Shown here piece after piece: positions 14,793 to 24,364 of a DNA stretch of 61,736 bases. The notes under the pieces are model-generated. The model made no database searches. It worked only from the letters and a program-made list of their open reading frames with translations, and was not told the origin of the DNA. Numbering within the stretch: the stretch's first letter is position 1; each line of letters starts with the position of its first letter. The position numbers and the translations under genes are program-made. Location: contig CANHWG010000008.1 in the NCBI GenBank assembly GCA_947464335.1, forward strand, positions 1 to 61,736, given 5' to 3'. The stretch comes from Flavobacteriaceae bacterium (GTDB lineage: Bacteria > Bacteroidota > Bacteroidia > Flavobacteriales > Flavobacteriaceae).

Positions 14793-16961
14793 ATGAAATT
14801 AAAACAAGTACTTTTAGTATTCCTTTTATCTAGCTTAAATTTAATTGCGCAACAAAAGCTTACTGTTGAAGAAATTTATTCGGGTGCCTTTAGAACGGAG
14901 ACCATGGACGAACTCTTCGCTATGAAAAACAGTAATCAATATACGGTACTCAACTTTGATAGGAGTTCAAGAAGCATGCAACTTGATCTTTATGATTTTG
15001 CAACACTTCAGAAGATAAACACTATTATTGATACTAAAAATTTTCCTGCTCTTGCTGATGGTATTGATAGTTTTGTTTTTAGTAAAGATGAAAAACAACT
15101 GTTAATTGCCAATAACACTAATCCAATATTTCGTCATTCTTTTACTGCTAATTATTTTCTATATGATTTGTCATCTAATAAACTGACTAAAATACTAGAA
15201 CAAGTGCAAGAGCCAACCTTTTCACCAGATGGATTGAAAATTGGTTTTGCCAAAGAAAATAATCTTTTTGTTTATGATATTGCTTCAGAAAAAATTACTC
15301 AAGTTACCACCGATGGAAAAGAGAATAGTATCATCAATGGAATAACTGATTGGGTTTATGAAGAAGAGTTTGCCTTTGTTAGAGCATACGATTGGAGTGC
15401 CGACAGTAAAAAAATTGCCTACATCCGTTTTGATGAAAGTCAAGTGTCCGAGTTTTCGATGACTATTTTTCAAAAAGAATTATATCCAAGAGTGGAAACG
15501 TTTAAATATCCAAAAGCAGGAGAAAAGAATTCTGAAGTTTCTTTGTTTGTTTATGATGTGAATGCGGGTAATTCAAAAAAAGTTACTTTAGGGAACTACA
15601 ATGATTTTTATATAGCACGTATGAAATGGACCAACGATGCTAATGTTCTTTCTGCTCAGATATTAAATAGACATCAAGATAATTTAGATTTACTTTTTAT
15701 TGATGGAACTTCTGCAACGTCAAAAGTAGTTTTAAACGAAAAAGACAATGCTTATGTTGAGATAACTGACAATCTAACATTCTTAAATGACAACAGTTTT
15801 ATTTGGACATCGGAGAAAGACGGTTTCAATCATATTTATTTATATGATAAAATAGGGAAGTTGAAAAACCAAATCACTAAAGGCAATTGGGAAGTTACTG
15901 CATATTATGGTTTGGACGAGAAGACAAAAACAGTTTTCTATCAATCGGTTGAAAATGGTTCAACAATTAGAGATGTATACAGCGTAAGTTTGGATGGAAA
16001 AAGCAAAGTAAAATTGACTTCTAAAGTAGGAACTAATGCAGCCACTTTTAGTCCCAATTTTCAATTTTTTATTAATACGTTTTCTAGTGCTTCTCAACCA
16101 ACCATATATACTTTAAATAGTGCTAAAGATGGAAAACAAGTACAATCAATAATTGATAACAAGGTATTAGCCGATAAACTTTTAAAATACAATTTACCTG
16201 CCAAAGAATTCTTTGAACTTACGACTGAAAAAGGAGTTAAACTAAATGCTTGGATGATAAAACCTAAAGACTTTGATGCCAACAAAAAATACCCAGTTTT
16301 TATGTATCAGTATTCAGGACCAGGTTCACAACAGGTCGATAATAAATGGAACACCTCAAATGACTATTGGTTTATGATGCTTTCACAACAAGGGTATATT
16401 ACGGTTTGTGTAGATGGAAGAGGAACTGGTTTTAAAGGAGCAGCTTTCAAAAAAGTAACCCAAAAACAACTCGGAAAATTAGAAGTAGAAGATCAAATAG
16501 ATGCGGCTAAAGTAATCGGAAATTATGCCTATGTAGATAAATCTAGAATTGGTATATTTGGTTGGTCCTATGGCGGATTTATGTCGAGTAATTGCTTGTT
16601 CAAAGGTGCCGAAGTTTTCAAAATGGCAATTGCAGTAGCTCCAGTTACCAACTGGCGTTTTTACGATAGCATTTATACAGAACGCTACTTACAAACACCA
16701 CAAGAAAATGCAAGTGGTTATGATGACAATTCTCCAATAAATTTTGTATCAAAATTAAAAGGTAATTTTTTATTAATTCACGGAAGTGCTGATGATAATG
16801 TGCATGTACAAAACAGTATGCAAATGGTAGAAGCATTGGTACAAGCTAACAAACAATTTGATTGGGCTATTTATCCCGATAAAAATCATGGAATTTATGG
16901 AGGAAAAACCAGAATTCAATTGTATAACAAAATGACAAATTTTATTAAAGAAAAATTATAA
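14793..16961 (+). CDS. Dipeptidyl peptidase IV (S9B family)
   Basis: DPP IV removes X-Pro and X-Ala dipeptides from peptide N-termini, here in the periplasm, since the protein starts with a signal peptide (cleavage near NLIAQQ). The 722 residues contain an eight-bladed propeller domain carrying the substrate-anchoring DWVYEEEF motif (the double Glu that binds the free N-terminus). An alpha/beta-hydrolase domain follows, with catalytic Ser592 in GWSYGGF, Asp667 or Asp668 in GSADDNVH and His699 in KNHGI. All catalytic residues are intact. A POT transporter gene starts 27 bases later, so dipeptides released by this enzyme are probably taken up by the neighbouring transporters. Confidence 0.95.
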   Translation: MKLKQVLLVFLLSSLNLIAQQKLTVEEIYSGAFRTETMDELFAMKNSNQYTVLNFDRSSRSMQLDLYDFATLQKINTIIDTKNFPALADGIDSFVFSKDEKQLLIANNTNPIFRHSFTANYFLYDLSSNKLTKILEQVQEPTFSPDGLKIGFAKENNLFVYDIASEKITQVTTDGKENSIINGITDWVYEEEFAFVRAYDWSADSKKIAYIRFDESQVSEFSMTIFQKELYPRVETFKYPKAGEKNSEVSLFVYDVNAGNSKKVTLGNYNDFYIARMKWTNDANVLSAQILNRHQDNLDLLFIDGTSATSKVVLNEKDNAYVEITDNLTFLNDNSFIWTSEKDGFNHIYLYDKIGKLKNQITKGNWEVTAYYGLDEKTKTVFYQSVENGSTIRDVYSVSLDGKSKVKLTSKVGTNAATFSPNFQFFINTFSSASQPTIYTLNSAKDGKQVQSIIDNKVLADKLLKYNLPAKEFFELTTEKGVKLNAWMIKPKDFDANKKYPVFMYQYSGPGSQQVDNKWNTSNDYWFMMLSQQGYITVCVDGRGTGFKGAAFKKVTQKQLGKLEVEDQIDAAKVIGNYAYVDKSRIGIFGWSYGGFMSSNCLFKGAEVFKMAIAVAPVTNWRFYDSIYTERYLQTPQENASGYDDNSPINFVSKLKGNFLLIHGSADDNVHVQNSMQMVEALVQANKQFDWAIYPDKNHGIYGGKTRIQLYNKMTNFIKEKL

Positions 16962-16988
16962 TTAACCAATAACCAAAAACAAAACAAA

Positions 16989-18512
16989 ATGAATGAAACA
17001 ACAGTAAAAACAGGACATCCAAAAGGGTTATACTTCCTTTTCTTTACCGAAATGTGGGAACGATTTAGTTATTATGGAATGAGAGCTATTTTCATCCTAT
17101 TTATGACTAAAGTGCTATTAATGAAAGATGCAGACGCATCTGAGATTTATGGAAGTTATACTGGTTTAGTCTATTTGACGCCGCTTTTAGGAGGTTATTT
17201 ATGTGATAAATTTTTAGGAAATAGAAGAAGTATAGTTATAGGCGGATTGCTCATGGCAATTGGTCAGTTTTTTATGTTTTTCAGTGCTTCTGCAGGAGCT
17301 AATGGAGGTGTTTCATTAATGTGGATGGGATTAACAGCTATCATTATCGGGAATGGTTTTTTTAAACCAAATATCTCAACCATGGTTGGACAATTATATC
17401 CCGCCAATGACAGAAGAATTGATAGCGCCTTTACCATTTTCTATATGGGGATAAATCTTGGAGCATTCTTCTCGCCTTTGGTCTGCGGTTCTATGGATTT
17501 TAAATGGGGTTTTTTAGCAGCGGGAATCGGAATGTTAATTGGTCTTGTTGCGTTTGTTCTAGGTCAAAAAAAGTACCTTATTTCTGAAGAAGGGAAACAC
17601 ATTGGTTTGCCAGTAAAAAAATTAGATGCAAAAAGCATAGGAATGATAATTGGTTCTATTGCAATTATATTTTTTATGTTAAATTTTAAACAAATGTTCA
17701 AAAGTGATATAGACATCATTAGTTATTTCATTTATGGAGCAATGGTAGCTATGCCTATATTGATTTTTAGCGATAAAAGTTTGTCTAAAATTGAAACACA
17801 AAGAATAACCGTGATTTTTATCTTGGCTTTCTTTGTGATTTTCTTTTGGGGTGCATTTGAACAAGCAGGAGCTTCTCTGACCTTATTTGCAGATAGACAA
17901 ACAGAAAGAACACTTTTTGGCTGGGAAATGCCAGCGTCTTATTTTCAATCGGTAAATCCATTAGCAGTTATTGCATTGGCACCAATAATGACGATTGTTT
18001 GGGGATTTTTGTATGCGAGAAAATTAGAGCCATCATCCCCAAAAAAAATGGCAATAGGTTTAGGACTAGTAGCTATGGGATATGTAGTTATTGCCATTGC
18101 TGTTAAAGGTTTAGGTTTAGGAGAAAAAGTTTCCATGTGGTGGTTAATTGGCTTATACGTTATTCATACTATTGGAGAATTATGTTTGTCCCCAATTGGA
18201 TTATCTATGGTTTCAAAATTAGCACCATTACGTTTATCATCCTTAATGATGGGAACCTGGTTTTTGGCCAATGCAGCGGCAAATAAATTTGCAGGAACGT
18301 TAAGTGCTTTAATTCCAGGAGGAGAAGACGGAACTGGAGGAGCTACTAATTTCTTAGGATTTCAAATCACTAATCTTTATGAGTTTTTTGTGTTATTTAT
18401 CATTATGTCTGGCGCAGCTGCAGCGATTTTATTTGTGTTGAGTTCATGGTTAGAAAAGAGAATGCACAATGATCATATTGAAGGAGTTGATTTAGAAGTT
18501 GAAAACAGATAA
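16989..18512 (+). CDS. POT/PTR-family proton-coupled oligopeptide transporter (first of three)
   Basis: The 507-residue inner-membrane protein has the major-facilitator fold with about 12-14 helices. The POT signature E21-x-x-E24-R25-F-S-Y-Y-G lies in helix 1 and is the proton-coupling motif. The second POT signature, FTIFYMGINLGAFFSPL, is in helix 5, and GFFKPNIS precedes it. Transporters of this group import di- and tripeptides. It starts 27 bases after DPP IV and is likely co-transcribed with it. A strong hairpin separates it from the next POT gene. Substrate preference cannot be told from sequence. Confidence 0.93.
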   Translation: MNETTVKTGHPKGLYFLFFTEMWERFSYYGMRAIFILFMTKVLLMKDADASEIYGSYTGLVYLTPLLGGYLCDKFLGNRRSIVIGGLLMAIGQFFMFFSASAGANGGVSLMWMGLTAIIIGNGFFKPNISTMVGQLYPANDRRIDSAFTIFYMGINLGAFFSPLVCGSMDFKWGFLAAGIGMLIGLVAFVLGQKKYLISEEGKHIGLPVKKLDAKSIGMIIGSIAIIFFMLNFKQMFKSDIDIISYFIYGAMVAMPILIFSDKSLSKIETQRITVIFILAFFVIFFWGAFEQAGASLTLFADRQTERTLFGWEMPASYFQSVNPLAVIALAPIMTIVWGFLYARKLEPSSPKKMAIGLGLVAMGYVVIAIAVKGLGLGEKVSMWWLIGLYVIHTIGELCLSPIGLSMVSKLAPLRLSSLMMGTWFLANAAANKFAGTLSALIPGGEDGTGGATNFLGFQITNLYEFFVLFIIMSGAAAAILFVLSSWLEKRMHNDHIEGVDLEVENR

Positions 18513-18540
18513 ACGCTTTTAAAAATATTTTTATATCTTT

Positions 18541-18568
18541 CAAACCTCCAAGATTTCTTGGAGGTTTG
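18541..18568. terminator. Perfect 12-bp hairpin between the first and second POT genes
   Basis: CAAACCTCCAAG pairs perfectly with CTTGGAGGTTTG over a four-base loop. The T-run after it is weak (TTTGTTATTT). It could be a partial terminator or an mRNA-stabilising structure that separates expression of DPP IV/POT1 from POT2/POT3. Confidence 0.7.
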
Positions 18569-18587
18569 TTATTTAAACTAATAAATT

Positions 18588-20246
18588 ATGTGGAAAAGTC
18601 ACCCAAAAGCACTGCCTTATTTGTTTTTATCTGAAATGTGGGAACGTTTTGGTTACTATTTAATGATCGGAATTTTTACATTATATCTCAAAGATGTTGA
18701 AGCTGGTTTTGCAATGACCGAAAAAGAAGCTTCCGATTTATATGGAACTTTTATCGCTTTAGTATTCTTAACACCATTTATTGGAGGTTTGGTTGCTGAT
18801 CGATATTTGGGCTACAAAAAATCTATTGTTCTTGGCGGATTAATGATGGGTGCAGGTTATTTTATGATGGGTATACATGATATTGTGATGCTCTATGTTG
18901 CCATGACTTTAGTAATTGTGGGTAACGGATTTTTCAAACCCAATATTTCAACTCTGTTAGGTAATTTCTACAATGATGATCAATACAAAGAAAAGAAAGA
19001 CGAAGGATACAATATTTTCTATATGGGAATTAATGTAGGTGCCTTTATTTGTAACTTCTTTGGAGCAGCATTGCAAATTCTTTTGGGATGGCAATATGCG
19101 TTTATGGCAGCTGGAGTAGGGATGTTTATTGGTGTCATTGTTTTTTTAATTGGAACAAAACACTATGGTGATAAAACCGAAAAGAAAGGAATTCAAGAAG
19201 GCGATATGCCTTTTTCTAAAATTGTGTTGTATATTTTATTGCCGTCTGTTGTTTTTGGAGTAATTGGTTGGTTGATAAAAGGAGTTCAATCGGATATTAA
19301 TTTGGATAGTGCCATTTTTGGTTCTGATAGCACCGATGCTTTTATTTTTGCATGCCTTCCAGTGATTTACTTTTATGGAAGTTTGTATTTCAAAGCAAAA
19401 GTTGAGGATAAAAGGCAAATAGGCGCTTTACTTTCCATTTTTGCCGTAGTGATTTTATTTTGGGCAGTATTTAAATTAAACGGTTCTGCTTTAAACACCT
19501 GGGCAGATAGATATACCGATAGAGAAGTAACGGGAACAACTAAAACAGTGTTTTCAACATTAGTACAATCAAAAGAAATCGAATACAAAAAAGCAGAAAC
19601 AGAATTATATGACGAAAAATTTCGCCTTCAAAAAGAAAATGGCGAGGTAAAAAAAGTAGTCGATTATCCAATTTACTTCAGAAATGCCTCAAAAGAAACA
19701 TTACCCCAAGAAGGAAATACCATTAGCGTATGGGTAACCAGTTTAAGCCAATCTATCAATCCGGGTTGGGTTATTATTTTAACACCATTGGTTGTTGCTT
19801 TTTTTACTTTTTTACGAAGCAGAAAAAAGGAACCATCAACACCAACCAAAATCGCTTTCGGGTTATTAATTTCGGCATTATCCGTTCTGGTAATGGTTGC
19901 AGCAGTCCATATTGGAAATAATGGCACCGAGAAAGTATCCGTTTGGTGGTTGGTAGCTAATTATGGCGTAATAACTATTGGAGAGTTATTTTTAAGTCCA
20001 ATGGGATTGTCTATTGTATCTAAATTATCTCCTAAAAATATAACGGCATTAATGATGGGCGGTTGGTTTTTGGCAACATCTATCGGAAATAAATTATCGG
20101 GAGTATTAGCCAGTATGTGGGATACTTATGACGACAAAGCCAATTTCTTTTGGGTTAACTTTGGTTTATTGCTATTTGCGACAGTTTTAATGTTTGCTTT
20201 AGTAAAAAATCTAAATAAAGTAATGAAAGACCACGGAATTAATTAA
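18588..20246 (+). CDS. POT/PTR-family oligopeptide transporter (second of three, with long periplasmic insertion)
   Basis: The 552-residue transporter keeps the helix-1 motif E16-x-x-E19-R20-F-G-Y-Y, though the following Gly is replaced by Leu. It also keeps GNGFFKPNIS and YNIFYMGINVGAF. It differs from its neighbours by a polar insertion of about 80 residues (about 310-390, including a Lys/Glu-rich stretch and YPIYFRNASKETLPQ) between two central helices, after the conserved NTWADR segment. The insertion probably forms a soluble loop. The gene is followed after two bases by the third POT gene, so the pair is co-transcribed. The insertion suggests a different substrate or partner from the other two. 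Confidence 0.92.
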   Translation: MWKSHPKALPYLFLSEMWERFGYYLMIGIFTLYLKDVEAGFAMTEKEASDLYGTFIALVFLTPFIGGLVADRYLGYKKSIVLGGLMMGAGYFMMGIHDIVMLYVAMTLVIVGNGFFKPNISTLLGNFYNDDQYKEKKDEGYNIFYMGINVGAFICNFFGAALQILLGWQYAFMAAGVGMFIGVIVFLIGTKHYGDKTEKKGIQEGDMPFSKIVLYILLPSVVFGVIGWLIKGVQSDINLDSAIFGSDSTDAFIFACLPVIYFYGSLYFKAKVEDKRQIGALLSIFAVVILFWAVFKLNGSALNTWADRYTDREVTGTTKTVFSTLVQSKEIEYKKAETELYDEKFRLQKENGEVKKVVDYPIYFRNASKETLPQEGNTISVWVTSLSQSINPGWVIILTPLVVAFFTFLRSRKKEPSTPTKIAFGLLISALSVLVMVAAVHIGNNGTEKVSVWWLVANYGVITIGELFLSPMGLSIVSKLSPKNITALMMGGWFLATSIGNKLSGVLASMWDTYDDKANFFWVNFGLLLFATVLMFALVKNLNKVMKDHGIN

Positions 20247-20248
20247 TT

Positions 20249-21760
20249 ATGGAAGCGAATCAATCAATAGATCAAATACAAGATTTCAAAAGTAAATACC
20301 CAAAACAACTTTGGTATTTATTCTTCTCAGAAATGTGGGAACGTTTCAGTTTTTATGGAATGCGAGGAATGTTGGCCGTATTTATGGTGAGTCAACTCAA
20401 AATGGATGAAACCACGGCTAATTTGCAATATGGTGCCACACAAGCATGGGTGTATGCCTTTACTTTTATTGGTGGTTTATTTGCTGATAAAATTTTAGGT
20501 TTAAGAAAGTCACTTTTTTGGGGTGGCATTTTGATGATTATCGGAAGTATCATTTTGGCGGTTAGTCCGAAAGAGTTATTTTTTACAGGCATAGGTTTCT
20601 CTATTGTAGGCACAGGATTTTTTAAGCCCAATATTTCTTCGATGGTTGGGCAATTATATAAAGATGGCGATGTGCGACGCGATGCTGGCTTTTCTTTGTT
20701 TTATGCAGGAATAAATCTTGGAGCTTTACTCGGGGGTTATGTGTGTATTGCAGTAGCCAATGGAACGCTTTGGTCAGGATTCGTTCCGGAAAACATGAGA
20801 TGGAATTATGCCTTTGGTTTTGCAGCTGTTGTCATGATTATTAGTTTGTTAACCTTTACACAAACGCAAAAAAGTATGGGTGAAATAGGATTGTCTCCTT
20901 TAGTTACTGTTGAAAAATCAAAGAGAAAAATCTATGAAGTTTTAACGTATATAGGATCATTAGCATTAATTCCAATCATTATTTTGATGGTGGCAAATAC
21001 GGTTTATACGGATTATTTTATGATGATAATTGGTCCAGCATCCATTCTGTATTTGTTTTATGAGATGCGAAATTTCTCAGCTGTTGAAAACAAAAAATTG
21101 TTGGCGGCTTTAGTTTTTATAATTTTTTCTATATTCTTTTGGGCATTTTATGAGCAAAGTGGTGGTTCCTTAAGCTTGTTTGCTGCCAATAATTTACATA
21201 ATAATTTGTTGGGAGCAGAACTAGACCCAAATGGAGTAAACAACTCGTCTGGAGCATTATTTGTAATCATATTTGCAGGATTGCTTGGGGTTTTATGGAT
21301 TTGGATGGCTAAGAAAAAAATTGAGCCCAATACCGTTGTAAAATTTGGCTTAGGATTTTTGTTTTTAGCTGCTGGTTTTTGGATATTTTATTATACAAAA
21401 TTCTTTGCTAGTGCTGACGGAAAGACATCATTGAATTTATTTACTTTCGGCTGGTTTGTCATCACTTTTGGAGAACTGTGTTTATCACCCATTGGAATGA
21501 GTGCCATGACCAAATTATCACCACAAAAATTACAAGCGGTAATCATGGGAATGTGGTTTTTAGCTAGTGCTTATGGTCAATATTTTGCGGGGTTATTAGG
21601 AGCCAATATTGCGGAAGCTTCCGAAAATTCCTCTAATCTAGAAAAATTAAATACGTATGCTGATGGGTATGAGCAGTTGGCTATTTATGCACTGATTGCT
21701 GGAATACTTTTAATTTTGATTTCTCCATTCGTTAAAAAATTAATGCAAGATGTAAGATAG
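20249..21760 (+). CDS. POT/PTR-family oligopeptide transporter (third of three)
   Basis: The 503-residue transporter has E28-x-x-E31-R32-F-S-F-Y-G in helix 1, GTGFFKPNIS, and FSLFYAGINLGALLGG as the second signature. It has no large central insertion. The ATG lies two bases after the stop of the second POT gene. Three consecutive, clearly diverged POT paralogues behind a dipeptidyl peptidase point to specialised peptide nutrition. The helix-1 motif is intact, so all three are probably active. Confidence 0.93.
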   Translation: MEANQSIDQIQDFKSKYPKQLWYLFFSEMWERFSFYGMRGMLAVFMVSQLKMDETTANLQYGATQAWVYAFTFIGGLFADKILGLRKSLFWGGILMIIGSIILAVSPKELFFTGIGFSIVGTGFFKPNISSMVGQLYKDGDVRRDAGFSLFYAGINLGALLGGYVCIAVANGTLWSGFVPENMRWNYAFGFAAVVMIISLLTFTQTQKSMGEIGLSPLVTVEKSKRKIYEVLTYIGSLALIPIIILMVANTVYTDYFMMIIGPASILYLFYEMRNFSAVENKKLLAALVFIIFSIFFWAFYEQSGGSLSLFAANNLHNNLLGAELDPNGVNNSSGALFVIIFAGLLGVLWIWMAKKKIEPNTVVKFGLGFLFLAAGFWIFYYTKFFASADGKTSLNLFTFGWFVITFGELCLSPIGMSAMTKLSPQKLQAVIMGMWFLASAYGQYFAGLLGANIAEASENSSNLEKLNTYADGYEQLAIYALIAGILLILISPFVKKLMQDVR

Positions 21761-21787
21761 CCGACATTTATTTGGCATTCTTTTTGT

Positions 21788-21795
21788 TATATTTG
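21788..21795 (+). promoter_or_regulatory. -7 element (TATATTTG) upstream of the thioredoxin-like gene
   Basis: TATATTTG lies 17 bases before the ATG at 21812 and matches the Bacteroidota -7 consensus. The nearest TTTG upstream (21771-21774) is closer than the usual 19 bases, so only the -7 half is convincing. It would allow this gene to be transcribed apart from the POT genes. Confidence 0.45.
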
Positions 21796-21811
21796 AAAAA
21801 AATTTAGAACA

Positions 21812-22279
21812 ATGAAAAAAATAGCAATCACTTTATTTTTAGTCTTGGGTTCGTTAACAATACAGGCTCAGGAATTAACTTGGCAAACCGATATGAACAA
21901 AGCTTTAGAGATTTCGAAAAAATCTAAAAAGCCATTATTTTTATTTTTCACAGGAAGTGATTGGTGCGGATGGTGTATTCGTTTACAAAAAGAAGTATTT
22001 AAAACTCCTGAATTTGAAAAATGGGCAAAAGCAAACGTTGTACTTGTTGAATTAGATTTTCCTAGAAGAACAGCACAACAACCAGAAATCCAAAAACAAA
22101 ATGCAGAATTACAACAAACTTTTCAAGTGCAAGGTTACCCAACGGTTTGGTTTGTAAATGGTTCTAAAAAAGATGGAAAAGTTAATCTTGAAAAAATTGG
22201 AAGTACGGGTTATCTTGCTGGAGGTCCATCAGCTTGGTTAGCAGCTGCGGATAAAATTTTAGCCAATAAAAAGTCCTAA
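21812..22279 (+). CDS. Secreted thioredoxin-fold protein (CGWC active site)
   Basis: The 155-residue protein has a signal peptide (cleavage after QAQ, near residue 20) and a thioredoxin-fold domain with active-site C52-G-W-C55 preceded by FTGSDW, and a cis-proline region VQGYPTVWFVNG. The CGWC variant and the KEVFKTPEFEKWAKANVVLVELD segment place it with the periplasmic thioredoxin_7/DsbD-gamma-like group, which acts in disulfide reduction or protection in the periplasm. It follows the POT genes but has its own promoter-like sequence. It is followed by a strong terminator shared with comEC. Confidence 0.9.
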   Translation: MKKIAITLFLVLGSLTIQAQELTWQTDMNKALEISKKSKKPLFLFFTGSDWCGWCIRLQKEVFKTPEFEKWAKANVVLVELDFPRRTAQQPEIQKQNAELQQTFQVQGYPTVWFVNGSKKDGKVNLEKIGSTGYLAGGPSAWLAAADKILANKKS

Positions 22280-22289
22280 TACTACAAAG

Positions 22290-24320
22290 TTATATTTTAT
22301 AGAATCCCTTTTCATTTGTATAATGAAAAGGGATTTTTTCTTTTCTACAGGTTGCTTCCCATAATTTAACATAGCTTTTATAGTTTGAACCATCAACAAC
22401 AACTTCTTTTGGTTTATATATTGTAAGTAATCGTTGAAAATTTATTTTTGGCGACTGAACTATAATTAAAATATCGGGTTTTATTTTAGTAGAATAAATT
22501 CCAGAACTATCAATAATCATAATTTTATTACTATTAAAATAGATCAAATTTTCTATTGATTTTTTGCTTTTTATTTTACAAAAATTCCCAACCAAATAGG
22601 ATTGAATGAGTAAGTTATCATCTATGGTTTCTAGTATACTATCATGGCTTTGAATTGAAACTAAATCACCAACTCTTTCTGTAATGATTGTATTTTTTTT
22701 AGATTGGAACACAATAAATTCAGACTTATTATGTGTGTCTTTTTTTTGAATAATAAAAATTATTTGTAATAATACAATGCTCAAAAAAGTAGCTGTAAGT
22801 CTGTTAAATAGAGGTTTTTTCATCCAAATAATGATTAGAATTATTACAAGATAGGAACTCAGAAGCATTTCTTTTGAAAATGAAATGTTTTTAATAACAA
22901 ATGAATCTATAGAAGAAACCCAATGAATGATTGAATTAAGTAAACTAATGAGTAACTCAATAGATCTAGCAATAATGAACGGAACGGTATTAAAAGCTGC
23001 AATAAGTATTGCAACAACGCCAATGGCCATTATAATTCCTAGTAAAGGTAGAATCAACAAATTTGTCACAAAAAACAAACCAGGGAATTGGTGAAAGTAA
23101 TAGATGCTTAAAGGCATTGTGCCAATTTGTGCAGCAAATGAAACAGTAATTATATCCCAAAAATACTTTACTATTTTATTCTTTGGTTCCCAAATGCTTG
23201 CAAGTATAGGTTGTAACCAAAAAATAAAAAACAGTGCTAGATAACTTAATTGAAAACCAACATCAAACAAAAAAGAAGGTTTGAAAAGTAATATTAATAG
23301 CATTGATACAATTAAATTATGATAAATGTTTACAGTTCTTCTCAGATGAATTCCGATTCCAATAAATGAAAACATGGTGACTGAACGAACAATTGACGGA
23401 GATAATCCAGTGAGTAAGGCAAAAGACCATAATGATAAAAGAGTAATGCCTAATTTAAGTAAGGATCCTGTTTTAGTATTTCCGATTGGTTTTAATAAAT
23501 ACGTTAAAAACAATAAAATAAATCCAACATGCAATCCAGAGACCGATAATATATGAACGGCTCCTGCATATTGATAGTCTTTTAATATTTCGGGTGAAAT
23601 CTCTTGTTGTTGGCCTAGAATTAAAGCATTTAACACATTTAATTCTTTTTTTGAAATTGGAGAACGATTTAAATTTGAAATTATTTTTTCTCTAAATTTC
23701 GAAAAGTATGTCCATAAACTGACATCATTATGGAGTACCTTAATTTGGCTTTTTGTTGAAAAAACTTGCGCATATATTTCTTGATTTTCTAGATATTTTC
23801 CGTAATCAAATAGATTTGGGTTTGAAGGTGTTTTGTTTTTATTTAGGAAAGCAGTAATCGCTATATAATTGCCAATTTTTATTTTCTGAGATTTATTTTC
23901 TTTAGGAATATTTAGGATTACTTTTCCATAACTATAGTGCCTGTTTATTGATTTTACTGATGCAACATAGCGATTGTTTTTTTGAGTACTTTTTAGTTTT
24001 TCATTAATCAATAAAACCGTTTTAATTGGATTGTCATAATCATGTTTTTGATTTAAATAATGTTTGGGATTTGTATTTTGTTTATGGATTTTAGCGGTAG
24101 AAATTCCAATGATTATCGAAGTAAAAATGACAAAGAGTCCAAAAAGTGTCTTTGCAAGATTGTTTTTTTGACTATATAAGTAAGAAATAGATATTCCAAT
24201 AATGCAAAATGATAAGCCAATAACTATCAATAAAGACGTTAGACTAATTATTTGAAATAAAACTAATCCAAATAAAAATCCAATGAAGATTCTGCTTAAA
24301 GGGAAATTTAAAATTTTCAC
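22290..24320 (-). CDS. comEC: ComEC/Rec2-family DNA-uptake channel
   Basis: ComEC forms the inner-membrane channel for single-stranded DNA during natural transformation. The 676-residue protein has N-terminal hydrophobic spans, the DUF4131/OB-like periplasmic region (about 30-190, containing KIGNYIAITAFLNKN), and the multi-helix Competence domain with GAVHILSVSGLHVGF at about 253-267. About 160 residues follow the last span (from about 515). This tail has no HxHxDH motif, so the C-terminal metallo-beta-lactamase domain found in the Bacillus-type protein is degenerate or absent. The 3' end of the gene overlaps a terminator hairpin. It is last in a surE-lpxB-nlpC-comEC run. Confidence 0.88.
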   Translation of the reverse strand: MKILNFPLSRIFIGFLFGLVLFQIISLTSLLIVIGLSFCIIGISISYLYSQKNNLAKTLFGLFVIFTSIIIGISTAKIHKQNTNPKHYLNQKHDYDNPIKTVLLINEKLKSTQKNNRYVASVKSINRHYSYGKVILNIPKENKSQKIKIGNYIAITAFLNKNKTPSNPNLFDYGKYLENQEIYAQVFSTKSQIKVLHNDVSLWTYFSKFREKIISNLNRSPISKKELNVLNALILGQQQEISPEILKDYQYAGAVHILSVSGLHVGFILLFLTYLLKPIGNTKTGSLLKLGITLLSLWSFALLTGLSPSIVRSVTMFSFIGIGIHLRRTVNIYHNLIVSMLLILLFKPSFLFDVGFQLSYLALFFIFWLQPILASIWEPKNKIVKYFWDIITVSFAAQIGTMPLSIYYFHQFPGLFFVTNLLILPLLGIIMAIGVVAILIAAFNTVPFIIARSIELLISLLNSIIHWVSSIDSFVIKNISFSKEMLLSSYLVIILIIIWMKKPLFNRLTATFLSIVLLQIIFIIQKKDTHNKSEFIVFQSKKNTIITERVGDLVSIQSHDSILETIDDNLLIQSYLVGNFCKIKSKKSIENLIYFNSNKIMIIDSSGIYSTKIKPDILIIVQSPKINFQRLLTIYKPKEVVVDGSNYKSYVKLWEATCRKEKIPFHYTNEKGFYKI
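22303..22335. terminator. Strong bidirectional terminator embedded in the 3' end of comEC
   Basis: A 14-bp perfect stem (AATCCCTTTTCATT with its complement, loop of five) is followed on the plus strand by TTTTTT. It lies inside the last codons of comEC on the minus strand and just after the stop of the thioredoxin gene on the plus strand. Confidence 0.85.
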
Positions 24321-24364
24321 ATAAAATTAATTACGCAAAAATTCAGTTAATTGTGGGAAGTAAA

